Shown here one piece after another: positions 1 to 8,189 of a stretch of 64,000 nucleotides of DNA. The stretch is from Hymenobacter actinosclerus (lineage in GTDB: Bacteria; Bacteroidota; Bacteroidia; Cytophagales; Hymenobacteraceae), in the NCBI RefSeq assembly GCF_900111515.1, contig NZ_FOHS01000004.1, positions 62,001 through 126,000 on the forward strand. Direction: 5' to 3'. Under the pieces are notes generated by a model that saw nothing but the letters and a program-made list of their open reading frames with translations, had not been told where the DNA came from and ran no database searches. The position numbers were made by a program, and so were the translations under genes. How positions within the stretch are numbered: the stretch's first letter is position 1; every line of letters starts with the position of its first letter.

Positions 1-286
1 AACCGGCGTCGTGCAGAGCAAGCTCGACGACTCGAAAGCCGGCCAGGCCGCCAAAATCCTGCTTTCGCAGGACAGCCTCAAGAAGGAAGTGGCCCTGAAG
101 CGGGCCGAGCTGGAAGCCCGGGCCCAGCAGGAGCTGGAAAAGAAGCGCCTCGAAGCCGAAGCCAGGCTGCGCGAACAGGCCAAAAAGGGCCTCAACAGCC
201 TGTTCGGCAAGCCCAAGCCGGCCCCGGCCACCACCCCGGCACCCGCCCCCAAAGCCCCGGCCGATACGACCAAGGCGGGTGGTTGA
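1..286 (+). CDS. C-terminal end of a protein with a charged helical tail (partial)
   Basis: This reading frame is open at the left edge of the window, so only the last 95 or so residues are seen. The visible part is an Ala/Glu/Lys/Arg-rich helix (KKEVALKRAELEARAQQELE and onward), likely a coiled coil, followed by a Pro/Ala-rich tail (KPKPAPATTPAPAPKAPA). Long AsmA-like proteins of this phylum often end in such a helix and Pro-rich tail, so an AsmA-family inner-membrane protein is my best guess, but the domain that would prove it lies outside the window. An internal GTG at position 11 could be mistaken for a start; the frame continues upstream of it. Confidence 0.6.
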   Translation, partial: TGVVQSKLDDSKAGQAAKILLSQDSLKKEVALKRAELEARAQQELEKKRLEAEARLREQAKKGLNSLFGKPKPAPATTPAPAPKAPADTTKAGG

Positions 287-399
287 TTTCAGCGGTCCGG
301 GGAAAATGTAATTGCTGGCCGATTTATTGCGGAACTCCCGCGCCTGACTGGCGTAAGCACCGGCCAGATTTCTCTCCCTCAACTCTTTACCGTTCCGCC

Positions 400-1251
400 A
401 TGCAGTTTCACCGCACTTTACTTTATACTCTGGTAGCCGCGCCGCTGGCGCTGGTTTCCTGTAACAACGATAAGGCGGACGATGCGCTGGCCTCCAGTAC
501 GCTGGAAGTGCGCCTGACGGATGCGCCCGGCGACTTCCGGGCAGTGGTGCTCGATGTGCAAAAAATCGAGATTCATCTGAAAGAAGAAGGCAACCCCGAC
601 GGCTGGCGGCTGCTGCCTTTCAAAGCCCAGCCCATTAATGTGCTGGAGTACGTGAACGGCCGCTCGGCGCTGCTGGTCAGCTCCGATTTTGACCCCGGCA
701 CGCTCAAGGAAATTCGCCTGGTGCTGGGCCCCGACAGCTACGTGACCGGCCGCGACGGCCAGCGCTACGACCTGAAAACACCCAGCGGCCAGTCGTCCGG
801 TATTAAGCTCAAGCTGGACAAGAAGAATCTGTACCAGCAGCGCGACAACTACCAGTTGCTGCTCGACTTCGACGTCGCCAAGTCCATCGTGGAGCGCGGC
901 AACTGGAAGCCCGGCAACGACAAGAAGGAGCGTTACCTGCTCAAGCCCGTTATCCGGGTGGTGGCCCAGGACATCCGGGGCGGGCTGCGCGGCACGGTAA
1001 CTCCGGCCGCGGCGCTGCCCCAGGTGCTGGCCATCCGCTCGTCCATCACGCCCGCCGACACGTTCAGCACCACCGCCGATGTAGCCGGCGCGTTCCAGCT
1101 GGGGGCGCTGCCCTCGGGCACCTACCGGGTGGAGTTCTTCCCCACGGCTACCGCCCTGGCTGGCCAGACCGGCTACAAGCAGGTTATCCGCACGGGCATC
1201 ACCGTAACCAACGACCAGCTAACGGACATCGGCAGCACCCCGCTGCAGTAA
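400..1251 (+). CDS. DUF4382 domain lipoprotein
   Basis: A 283-residue predicted lipoprotein. The ATG at 400 is preferred over upstream in-frame starts because it opens directly on a signal peptide (MQFHRTLLYTLVAAPLALVSC), with the lipobox Cys at about residue 21. The DUF4382 signature follows (LEVRLTDAPGDFRAVVLDVQ), then a domain of about 150 residues, and the last 80 residues look like a carboxypeptidase-regulatory-like or prealbumin-like beta domain (GGLRGTVTP, GAFQLGALPSGTYRVEFFP). Proteins of this family are surface or periplasmic lipoproteins of unknown role. The gene stands alone and is followed by a hairpin at 1279-1307. Confidence 0.85.
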   Translation: MQFHRTLLYTLVAAPLALVSCNNDKADDALASSTLEVRLTDAPGDFRAVVLDVQKIEIHLKEEGNPDGWRLLPFKAQPINVLEYVNGRSALLVSSDFDPGTLKEIRLVLGPDSYVTGRDGQRYDLKTPSGQSSGIKLKLDKKNLYQQRDNYQLLLDFDVAKSIVERGNWKPGNDKKERYLLKPVIRVVAQDIRGGLRGTVTPAAALPQVLAIRSSITPADTFSTTADVAGAFQLGALPSGTYRVEFFPTATALAGQTGYKQVIRTGITVTNDQLTDIGSTPLQ

Positions 1252-1278
1252 GCCTGTTGGGGCTACTACAGTGGCCTT

Positions 1279-1307
1279 AAATAAGCATGCAGGGGGAGTG
1301 CTTATTT
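1279..1307 (+). terminator. Hairpin terminator after the DUF4382 gene
   Basis: A perfect 9-bp stem (AAATAAGCA / TGCTTATTT) with an 11-nt loop, 28 bases past the stop codon. It is A+T-rich at its base and lies between two convergent genes, so it may act in both directions. Confidence 0.6.
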
Positions 1308-1385
1308 CAAGCGTTGCCGCCTCGCAGCTGTAGAGCGGGCGCTTACTGGTTCAGTATAGCAGTTGGTATCCCTGTGCGTGCAGCG

Positions 1386-2945
1386 TTAGTTGGCGGGCGA
1401 CCCTGGCGCGGGTGCCCCGAGGGCCTGCAGGCGCTGCCGGGCGTTGCCGTTCTGCGGATTCAGCTCCAAGGAGCGCCGGTAGTGCGTAATGGCAGCGGCC
1501 TGGTCGTGGTTGAGCTCATCGGCTTCGCCCAGGCTGTCGAAAAGGTTGGCGCTGCCGGGATACAGCTCCGTGCCCAGGCGGAAGATGGCGCGCGCTGCCG
1601 GCAGGTCGTGCGCCTCGCGCAGCAGCTGGTAGCCCCAGGAGTTGAGGGCCCCTTCCGATAGGGTAAACGCGGCATCCTGCTGCTGTATCCTGCGGTAGAC
1701 CGGCAGCGCGTGCGTAAAGCCTTCCTGCGCCAGCGCCGCCGCAAAGCCCGCCTGCGTGGGCACCGGGCCGGTTTGCGCGGGCAGGTGGTCGAGCCGGGCC
1801 ATGTGGGCGGGTACGCCGTTCTGGGCCGGCGTGCGGTCGAGGAACTGGCGGCCGGCGGCGCTGGCTTTGAGGGTGGCATTCAGAAACTCCAGAGTGTAGC
1901 GGCAGGTCCAGCGGTAGGCCGCCTCCACTTCGGCGCGCGAATACTCGGTGAAGTGCGCCGGTGGGGCCAGGCGCAGGGCTTGGGTGGAGAAATCCACGTG
2001 TTCCATCGGGTTCATGACTACATGGTACCGGTCGGCATACTTCGCCTCATTCAGCAGAATAGATGAGGTCGCCATGCCCCTGACACTAAGCTCGCGCACC
2101 GACTCGGGGCGGCGCTGGATGTAGAGCCACGGCAGCGTGAGCCGCGTGCGGACTGCCGACCTGGTATCGTCCTGGTGCTGAGTGCCATCGAAGCTGACCA
2201 GCGCGTCAATGCGTGCATCCTGGGAGGCGGCCAGGGCATTGGCCAGCCCGCCCCAGCTCCAGCCGGCGGCGGCTATGTGGGCCATGTCGGCCTGCGGGAG
2301 CGTATGCGCGTAGGCCAGCAGAAACTCTATGTCGCGGGCCTGAGTGTCAAGCCCTTCCTGGTCGAAGTTCATCAGGCCCGTGCGCGTGCCCAGGCTGCGG
2401 CTGGCCAGCACTACGTAGCCGTGGCTGGCGAGGTACTCGCACAGGTCGACGGCTTCGTGCGCCACGCCCCCGCCGCCCGCGGCGTAAATGACCACGGGAA
2501 ATTTGCCTGCCGCCGCCGGGGCATCCGCCGCGGCCCACATGCGCTGGTCGAGCATGGCCTGCGCCTGCCTAGCCCCCAGATTGGCGACGGCGCTCTGCCG
2601 CTGTCCGGCCACGAAAGCGGCTACCTGCGCCTCCGTCCGCGCAAATACTTCGTCGGTGGCTTCCGTGCGCAGGTAATCGGCGTACCGCAGGGGAGTACCC
2701 GCCTTCGCGGCCGGATACCACACCAGGGTTTGCACGGGCCGGGCGCGCTCACCCAGGTACGGCTGGCCCGTAACCAGGTCGGTTTGGCCCTTGTAGGAGC
2801 GCGCATAGTCATATTGCTGCACCACCCGCAGGCCCACCCGATACGGGCCGGGTTGGAGGTCGGCAAAGCCGGAAGCCTGCGCCACGCCGCTCAGTGGGCA
2901 CAGGAGCAGCAAGAGAGCAAGTTGGCAAAGCCAGGAACGTAGCAT
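1386..2945 (-). CDS. Secreted alpha/beta hydrolase with C-terminal TPR repeats
   Basis: A 519-residue secreted hydrolase. The start at 2945 gives a clean signal peptide (MLRSWLCQLALLLLLCPLSG, cleavage near AQA-SG); a longer frame from 2993 is rejected because that codon lies in the -7 promoter element. The dienelactone-hydrolase-like fold shows a core strand KFPVVIYAAGGGG (about residues 148-160) and the nucleophile elbow GWSWGG with Ser near residue 230. The last 110 residues form TPR-like helices (YRRIQQQDAAFTLSEGALNS, LFDSLGEADELNHDQAAAIT, HYRRSLELNPQNGNARQRL). The TPR tail suggests partner binding. The substrate is unknown. Confidence 0.8.
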   Translation of the reverse strand: MLRSWLCQLALLLLLCPLSGVAQASGFADLQPGPYRVGLRVVQQYDYARSYKGQTDLVTGQPYLGERARPVQTLVWYPAAKAGTPLRYADYLRTEATDEVFARTEAQVAAFVAGQRQSAVANLGARQAQAMLDQRMWAAADAPAAAGKFPVVIYAAGGGGVAHEAVDLCEYLASHGYVVLASRSLGTRTGLMNFDQEGLDTQARDIEFLLAYAHTLPQADMAHIAAAGWSWGGLANALAASQDARIDALVSFDGTQHQDDTRSAVRTRLTLPWLYIQRRPESVRELSVRGMATSSILLNEAKYADRYHVVMNPMEHVDFSTQALRLAPPAHFTEYSRAEVEAAYRWTCRYTLEFLNATLKASAAGRQFLDRTPAQNGVPAHMARLDHLPAQTGPVPTQAGFAAALAQEGFTHALPVYRRIQQQDAAFTLSEGALNSWGYQLLREAHDLPAARAIFRLGTELYPGSANLFDSLGEADELNHDQAAAITHYRRSLELNPQNGNARQRLQALGAPAPGSPAN

Positions 2946-2992
2946 GGGCGCAGTGAAAAGAGAAGGAGGCAGTTGTGCGGAAAATATTCGCA

Positions 2993-3022
2993 CAAAGCTA
3001 TGCGCCCTGCTGTCTGAAACAA
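2993..3022 (-). promoter_or_regulatory. Bacteroidota-type promoter of the hydrolase-TPR gene
   Basis: On the minus strand, TTG at 3020-3022 and TAGCTTTG at 2993-3000 are separated by 19 nt, matching the Bacteroidota -33/-7 pattern TTG-N17-23-TAnnTTTG. The element places the transcription start near 2985 and so decides the ATG at 2945 as the translation start. Confidence 0.65.
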
Positions 3023-3240
3023 AGGACTGTAAACGCTAATGGACTGCGTCTGTGCGGGCAGGAGGCAGAGCACCCAGCCGGGTAACTATTGCGCTGCTCT
3101 CGCGTTCTGGAGCAGCGCGGGAACCGCTTGGGCCGCTTGGATTTCTGGAAGTAGATCTACTGCCAACCGATCCTATACGGTTGCCGCTAGCCAGCTGAGC
3201 CGGAGAAGCTGGCGGCCCTCATCCGGCTTCTCCACACAAA

Positions 3241-3912
3241 ATGAACAAGCCTATCTTCTACCTGATACCGGGCCTGGGAGCCGACGAGCGGGTGTTTCAG
3301 CGGCTTCAGCCGTTGCTGCATGGCCCCAGCCGGGTATTGCTCTGGCTGCCACCCGAGGCGGACGACGAGCCGCTGGCCCACTACGCGGCCCGGATGGCAG
3401 CGGCTATTCCGGCCGAGGCGACGGGCTGGCTGGTGGGCGTGTCGTTTGGCGGGGTGGTGGCGCTGGAGATGCAGCGGCTGCGGCCGGGGTTGCGCGTGGT
3501 GCTCATCAGCAGTTTGCCCGATGCGCAGAGTCTGCCGCCGCTGCTGCGGCTGGTGCGGGCCTCGGGGCTGTACCGGCTGGTGCCGCCGCAGTGGCTGAAG
3601 CTGTTTCCCCGTGCCGGGCAGCTGTATTTTGGGGTGCGCAACGGGGCCGAGTACCGGCTGTTCAAGCGCATCTTGCTCGATATGGAGCCGTGCTACACCC
3701 GCTGGGCTATCAGCCGTCTGCTGCACTGGGACAGCACCGGCGTGGCGCCCGCCGTGCAGCTGCTCGGCACCCGCGACCGGGTATTTCCGCCCGGCCACCG
3801 TACCATCGACTACCGCATCCGCGGCGGCGGCCACTTCATGGTGCTCAGCCACGCCGCGGAAATTGCTGGGATTCTGAACGAACTGGAATTGGGTGCGGAC
3901 ATGAAAAAGTAG
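3241..3912 (+). CDS. Alpha/beta hydrolase (small, cytoplasmic)
   Basis: A 223-residue alpha/beta hydrolase without a signal peptide. The N-terminal strand reads IFYLIPGLGADERVF (residues 5-19), the nucleophile elbow is GVSFGG near residues 67-72 with Ser near 69, and the acid/His part is suggested by QLLGTRDRVFPPGH and by GGGHFMVLSHAAEI near the C terminus, where the His is the likely catalytic base. The substrate cannot be predicted. A short hairpin (GGAGAAG / CTTCTCC) lies between about 3200 and 3234, just upstream of the ATG. The stop codon is immediately followed by the long inverted repeat at 3913-4039. Confidence 0.8.
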   Translation: MNKPIFYLIPGLGADERVFQRLQPLLHGPSRVLLWLPPEADDEPLAHYAARMAAAIPAEATGWLVGVSFGGVVALEMQRLRPGLRVVLISSLPDAQSLPPLLRLVRASGLYRLVPPQWLKLFPRAGQLYFGVRNGAEYRLFKRILLDMEPCYTRWAISRLLHWDSTGVAPAVQLLGTRDRVFPPGHRTIDYRIRGGGHFMVLSHAAEIAGILNELELGADMKK

Positions 3913-4039
3913 CGGTCATTCTGAGCGAAGGCGCAGCCGCAGTCGAAGAATCTCGCGGGCAATGCTATCTCCTGACGACAAAATTACTTTGGCACGCGAG
4001 ATTCTTCGACTACGGCTGCGCCTTCGCTCAGAATGACCG
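3913..4039. repeat. Long inverted repeat, GTCATTCTGAGCG family
   Basis: Arms at 3913-3957 and 3995-4039 (45 bp each, one mismatch) around a 37-nt loop. The left arm begins CGGTCATTCTGAGCGAAGG. It starts at the first base after the stop codon of the upstream hydrolase. Related arms with GTCATnCTGAnC words occur at 31247, 55824, 56952 and 57978. Confidence 0.9.
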
Positions 4040-4085
4040 TTCTTTAGCTCCTCACCCCATCGCCCTATCACCCCATCACCACCCC

Positions 4086-4856
4086 ATGCTCGCTACTTAC
4101 CCCTACCACGGCCGCACGCTTAGCTTCGACCCGCAGGCGCCGCTGGATATTTCGCTGCCGCTGGTGCCGAACGGGCCGCAGGTGAACTGCTTCTGGGCCG
4201 AGCCGGCGGCGGCGGAAACCATTCGGGTGGGCGACTTTGTGGGTAGCGTGGCCGAGGGTGGCAGCACCAACTACCAGCGCGTGCACCTCACGCCCCACGG
4301 CAACGGCACCCATACCGAGTGCTACGGCCACATTTCGGCCGCGCCGGAAGCTACGCTCAACCGCTGCCTGCGCCGATTTCTGTTCGTGGCCCGGCTGGTG
4401 TCGGTGCAGCCCCGGCCCCAGCCGGGCGGCGACGAGGTAGTGCTGCTCGAAGACGTGCGCCGCGAGCTGGAAGGCGGCCCCGACGCGGCCGTGCGCCCCG
4501 AGGCGCTGGTGCTGCGCACGCTGCCCAACCACCGCGCCAAGCGCACCCGCCAGTACTCCGGCACCAACCCCACCTACCTGGAGCCCGCGCTGGCCGAGTA
4601 TCTGGCCCGGCAGCACATCGAGCATCTGCTGCTGGATTTGCCCAGCGTCGACCGCGAAGAGGATGGGGGCGAGCTACTGGCCCACCACGCCTTCTGGCAG
4701 TACCCACACGCCACCCGCCAGCAAGCCACCATCACCGAACTCATCTTCGTGCCCGATGCCGTCGAGGACGGCCTCTACCTGCTCAACCTCCAGATAACCA
4801 GCCTTGAGCTGGACGCCAGCCCCAGCAAGCCGGTGCTGTATGCGGTGAGATGGTGA
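4086..4856 (+). CDS. Cyclase-family metal hydrolase (kynurenine formamidase-like)
   Basis: A 256-residue protein of the cyclase/kynurenine formamidase family. The signature HGNGTHTECYGHI (about residues 73-85) corresponds to the metal-binding HxGTHxDxxxH motif, with Glu in place of the usual Asp. A second conserved stretch is LLLDLPSVDREEDGGELLAHHAFW. Such enzymes are zinc or manganese hydrolases acting on amides or cyclic compounds; the substrate is not predictable. The ATG at 4086 is chosen because the frame upstream runs through the inverted repeat. The last residues (VRW) and the TGA stop are encoded inside the next repeat element, whose left arm begins at 4844. Confidence 0.85.
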   Translation: MLATYPYHGRTLSFDPQAPLDISLPLVPNGPQVNCFWAEPAAAETIRVGDFVGSVAEGGSTNYQRVHLTPHGNGTHTECYGHISAAPEATLNRCLRRFLFVARLVSVQPRPQPGGDEVVLLEDVRRELEGGPDAAVRPEALVLRTLPNHRAKRTRQYSGTNPTYLEPALAEYLARQHIEHLLLDLPSVDREEDGGELLAHHAFWQYPHATRQQATITELIFVPDAVEDGLYLLNLQITSLELDASPSKPVLYAVRW

Positions 4857-5181
4857 GGTGGTGAAATGGTGAGTTTTATGTTCGGGGGGCCTATGTTGCG
4901 CGCCAGTCCTGGCGGGGCGGCATATCGGTAGTAAGGTGCGCCCGCCCATGCGCGCCAGCCCCAGCGGGGCGACATGTTGGTAGTAACAATGGATTTGCGA
5001 ACGGCAAAGCCCCGGCGGGGCGACACCATCAACTCAACGATTGGTGCCGCCCCGTCGGGGCTTTGTTTTTTTAGCGGCTGTTTTGTTACCGATATGCCGC
5101 CCCGCCAGGACTGGCGCGCAACATAGGGCCCTCGAACATAAAACTCACCATCTCACCACCTCACCATCTCACCATCTCACC
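4844..5181. repeat. Large nested inverted repeat joining two convergent stop codons
   Basis: A composite element of about 338 bp. The outer arms (about 4844-4930 and about 5091-5181) are near-complementary over roughly 90 bp. They are built from GGTGAGATGGTGA-type words, then TTTATGTTCG, then GCGCGCCAGTCCTGGCGGGG. The core holds a second hairpin (see 5005-5072). The left end encodes the end of the cyclase gene and the right end abuts the stop codon of the 91-residue gene. The same GGTGAGATrGTGA / ATGTTCGAGGG words recur at 58629-58737. Confidence 0.85.
5005..5072 (+). terminator. Terminator-like hairpin in the core of the repeat element
   Basis: Arms at 5005-5022 (CAAAGCCCCGGCGGGGCG) and 5048-5065 pair over 18 bp with a single mismatch and are followed by seven T residues. 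This is a typical intrinsic terminator for the cyclase gene. Confidence 0.65.
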
Positions 5182-5456
5182 TAATTAAGCCACACCGTGA
5201 GCAATAGCTCGAAGCGGTGGGGGGCGAAGGCGTTGTAGTAGGGTGCTTCGCCCTCGAAGCCGAGCACGTGGACCAGGGCAATGCCCTCGGTGCGCGAGTC
5301 GACCGTGCGGATGGGGTACAGGGCGCCGGCTTCGGGCCAGTCGCCGACGTGGTTGTAGGGGCGCTGCCCGGCGTCGATGCAGCGGGCGTAGTCGATGAAC
5401 GGGGCGTGGCGGGTGGCCTCGGCCAGGGTCAGGTTGTCAACTTCGTATTTGGCCAT
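5181..5456 (-). CDS. Uncharacterised 91-residue protein
   Basis: A short protein starting MAKYEVDNLTLAEATRHAPF and ending LLLTVWLN. No signal peptide, membrane segment or Cys pair is visible, and I do not recognise a family. It is compact with mixed beta/alpha character (GIALVHVLGFEG, HRFELLLTVWL). It lies between the DUF5686 gene (same strand, upstream across 113 bp that hold a small inverted repeat) and the convergent cyclase gene. Coding is supported by normal composition and by the repeat element abutting its stop, as at other genes here. Confidence 0.6.
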   Translation of the reverse strand: MAKYEVDNLTLAEATRHAPFIDYARCIDAGQRPYNHVGDWPEAGALYPIRTVDSRTEGIALVHVLGFEGEAPYYNAFAPHRFELLLTVWLN

Positions 5457-5480
5457 GTCTTTTTTAAGCTACAAGCGGTC

Positions 5481-5564
5481 AGCGGCAAGCTCCAAGCGAG
5501 TGGTTAAGCAACCGGCTGTTTGCCTGGCATCGGCCTTACACCTTGTTGCTCGCGGCTTGCCGCT
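5481..5564. repeat. Short inverted repeat between two minus-strand genes
   Basis: Arms AGCGGCAAGC (5481-5490) and GCTTGCCGCT (5555-5564) form a 10-bp perfect stem around a 64-nt loop. The flanks contain further AAGCTACAAGC / AAGCTCCAAGC words like those at 48655-48750. Confidence 0.6.
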
Positions 5565-5569
5565 CAAAA

Positions 5570-8080
5570 TTAAAGGCTGAATTTCAGGCTCAGCTTCACC
5601 CCAAAGTTACGGGCCTCGGGCCGGTCGCGGTAGGTGAGGCGGTGCAGGAAGTCAACCCGCACGATTTTAAAAATGTTCTCGATGCCGTAGCCCACCTCGG
5701 CGTAGGGCAGGCGGCCCAGCGACTGAAAGGCCGGCAGCGGCTCGCCGGTAACCGGGTCGGTGGTAGGAATAATGCGGCGGTTGGCCTCGCTGACGCTGCC
5801 CCAGAGCAGGTTGGTGGTGCCCACCAGCCGCCAGTTGAGCTGCTTGATAAGCGGCAGCGAGTTGGTGAGAAAACCGCCGAACTGGTGCTCCAGTTGCAGG
5901 CCGGCGTACCGGTCGCTCACGAACTCGAAGTAGCGCATCAGGTTGTAGGCGCCCGCGTTGTAGAAGACCGATTGGTTGCCCAAATGGCTTTTGAGCACCG
6001 GGTAGGGCACGGTGCTCGGGATGTAGCCGGCATCAACGCGGTACGTGGTGCGGCCCAGCTGGCCCAGGCGCAGGCTGTGGTCGATGAGCAGATTGAACTT
6101 CTGGTAGCGGAAATCGGAGCCCAGCAGATGGTTGAGGCCCAGCGTGTAGCGCGCCGTGAACACCGGCCAGCGCTTGAGACCCACGGCCGTGCGGCGGTTC
6201 TGGTTGTTGGCCACCAGCACCTCGTCGCGGGCGTAGCGCGACTCCACAATCACTTCCGAAAGCGTAAAATCGGTGCCGGTGGGGTTGCCGGGGCGGGGCT
6301 CCTGGGTGTAGTAGGCGAAGGGGTAGAGCGGCTGAAACTGCTGGCGGCGCAGCATCACGCGCTGGGTAAAGCCCCGGAACAAATCCGACTGCACCGAAAC
6401 GCTGGTCAGGTCGCGCAGCAGCGGGCGGCTGTTGCTGATGTTGCCCAGCCGGGCCGCCGCCTCGAACAGCGGGTTTTCGAGGGCGTAGTCGTTGTCGAGC
6501 AAGGCTACCTGGTCGATGTCGTGGCGGTGCTCGAAGTTGGCCACCGTCCAGTGCCGCCGCTCCAGCACGCGCTGCACCCGCAGGCCGTACTTGAAGCGGC
6601 CATCCTGGGTGCCATAGGCTACGTAGGGCCGCAGCTGCCAGTCGCGGCTCCATTCGGTAGAGGTGCGGAAGCCCGCCCGCAGCCGCAGGCCCTCGATGTT
6701 GTTGTAGCCCAGCGTAGCCAGAATAGGACCCAAATCGATTTTACCCAGCGGATAGTAGCCGTTCACCACAATATCGGCCAGCTCCAGCACCGAGCGCACG
6801 GCCGGCAGCTGGCGCACCGTGTCGAGCACCGTCAGCGTCAGCTGCTCCTGGCGGCTAAGCGAATCGGGCCTGTTTTGGGCGAAGTAGCCGGGCGGCACGT
6901 CATAGGCGTCGGCGGCTATTTCCAGGGGCTTGTCGTAGAAAGCCAGCGGCCGGGGCTGGTTTACCCGGAAGTTGGAGTAGAGCGTGCTGATGCGGGCCAG
7001 CACGCCGGTGCTGCCCTTGCTGGGCCGGATGCCGATAACGAAGCGCGTAACCGTGGGCAGCCAGGGCCCGGCCGTGGTGGGCGTCAGCTCCTGGCGCACG
7101 GCAATCTGCTCGATGAAATTCAGGTTGGCCTGGGTGCTGACTTCCACATCGAGCTGGCGCAGGGCGTAGGTGTCGGTGGTTATCCAGATGGTGCCTTTGA
7201 ACGCCAAGTCCTGGGGCCGGCGGGGCGTCACCTTCAGCTTATAGCAGTAGTCATCACCGACCATGAGCGAGTCCTGCAGCTCGTATTCGTAGGAGAATTT
7301 CCAGCCCTCGGCGATGGGCGAGATGAAATCCTTGCCCACAATGCGAATCCAGTTGCGGTAGAAATCCCAGTCCTGAAACGAGGAGCCCATAATCTGTGAT
7401 ACCACCGAGCCCTCGCGGGGGGCCGCGCCGTGCATCTGGGTTTTGGCCACCTCCTCGCGCTGGCGCAGCGGGTTGTTGTTCTGGTAGAAGTGCGACAGCA
7501 CTTCGGAGGCGAAAATGGGCACTACGGGCCGGCCGTTGGCGTCGCGCTCCAGGCCCAGCGTGTCGGCCACGGCCGTAATCTGGCGCAGCAGCTTGCGGCG
7601 GCTCAGCTGGTCGGGCAGGTTGTTGATGAGCAGCTCGTTGCGGGCGTAGCTGTCGTAGTCGTAGGAGGCCAGCTCGGTTTTCTGGTTGCGGCGGCGGTTG
7701 GCATCCACGCGGCGCAGAATACGGTAGGCCGGGTTTTCGTGGGGCCGCACCGTCACCTCGCCCAGCGACACGCCCCCGCTGCCGAGCACGAAGTTGAGCG
7801 TCTGGCGGGCGGCGTCGCTGGTTACGGCTTTTTTCACCGGCGCAAACCCGATGGCCGAGGCCGTCAGCGTATCGGCCGGACCGGTGAGGGTGAACTGGTA
7901 GTAGCCCTTGTCGTCGGCGGTGGCGCCCTGGCTGGTGCCGCGCACAAACACCGAGGCAAAGGGCACGGGCTGGCCGCTGGTTTCGGTGATGCGCCCGTTG
8001 AAGCTGATGCGCTGGGCCCAGGCAGCCGGCCCCATCAGAAGCAGGAGCAGCAGCAGAACGGGCGAAACAACAGGGCGCAT
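5570..8080 (-). CDS. DUF5686 outer-membrane protein with carboxypeptidase-like N-terminal domain
   Basis: An 836-residue exported protein. It has a signal peptide (MRPVVSPVLLLLLLLMGPAA, cleavage near AWA-QR), then a CarboxypepD_reg-like beta domain (SFNGRITETSGQPVPFASVF to about residue 110), then the DUF5686 region with DSYARNELLINNLPD and GSSFQDWDFYRNWIRIVGKD. The C-terminal third alternates aromatic residues as in outer-membrane beta strands and ends in LKLSLKFSL, a typical barrel-type C terminus. Proteins of this family are abundant in Bacteroidota and their role is not established; TonB-receptor-like or surface roles have been suggested because of the shared N-terminal domain. Confidence 0.85.
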   Translation of the reverse strand: MRPVVSPVLLLLLLLMGPAAWAQRISFNGRITETSGQPVPFASVFVRGTSQGATADDKGYYQFTLTGPADTLTASAIGFAPVKKAVTSDAARQTLNFVLGSGGVSLGEVTVRPHENPAYRILRRVDANRRRNQKTELASYDYDSYARNELLINNLPDQLSRRKLLRQITAVADTLGLERDANGRPVVPIFASEVLSHFYQNNNPLRQREEVAKTQMHGAAPREGSVVSQIMGSSFQDWDFYRNWIRIVGKDFISPIAEGWKFSYEYELQDSLMVGDDYCYKLKVTPRRPQDLAFKGTIWITTDTYALRQLDVEVSTQANLNFIEQIAVRQELTPTTAGPWLPTVTRFVIGIRPSKGSTGVLARISTLYSNFRVNQPRPLAFYDKPLEIAADAYDVPPGYFAQNRPDSLSRQEQLTLTVLDTVRQLPAVRSVLELADIVVNGYYPLGKIDLGPILATLGYNNIEGLRLRAGFRTSTEWSRDWQLRPYVAYGTQDGRFKYGLRVQRVLERRHWTVANFEHRHDIDQVALLDNDYALENPLFEAAARLGNISNSRPLLRDLTSVSVQSDLFRGFTQRVMLRRQQFQPLYPFAYYTQEPRPGNPTGTDFTLSEVIVESRYARDEVLVANNQNRRTAVGLKRWPVFTARYTLGLNHLLGSDFRYQKFNLLIDHSLRLGQLGRTTYRVDAGYIPSTVPYPVLKSHLGNQSVFYNAGAYNLMRYFEFVSDRYAGLQLEHQFGGFLTNSLPLIKQLNWRLVGTTNLLWGSVSEANRRIIPTTDPVTGEPLPAFQSLGRLPYAEVGYGIENIFKIVRVDFLHRLTYRDRPEARNFGVKLSLKFSL

Positions 8081-8189
8081 AAACAGATAGGCAACGAAAC
8101 GGCCGGCCCCGGATAAGGCTAGCCGCAGTAAGATAGGACCCTCGGCGGGGAAAACCCAACCCGGCCCGGCAAGGTTCGGTGCGCCCGGC

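Noticed and set aside
5543-7399. Long plus-strand open frame opposite the DUF5686 gene
   Set aside because: It is antisense to a gene with signal peptide and barrel features. High G+C keeps several frames open, and its translation is Val/Ala/Gly/Gln/His-rich without domains.
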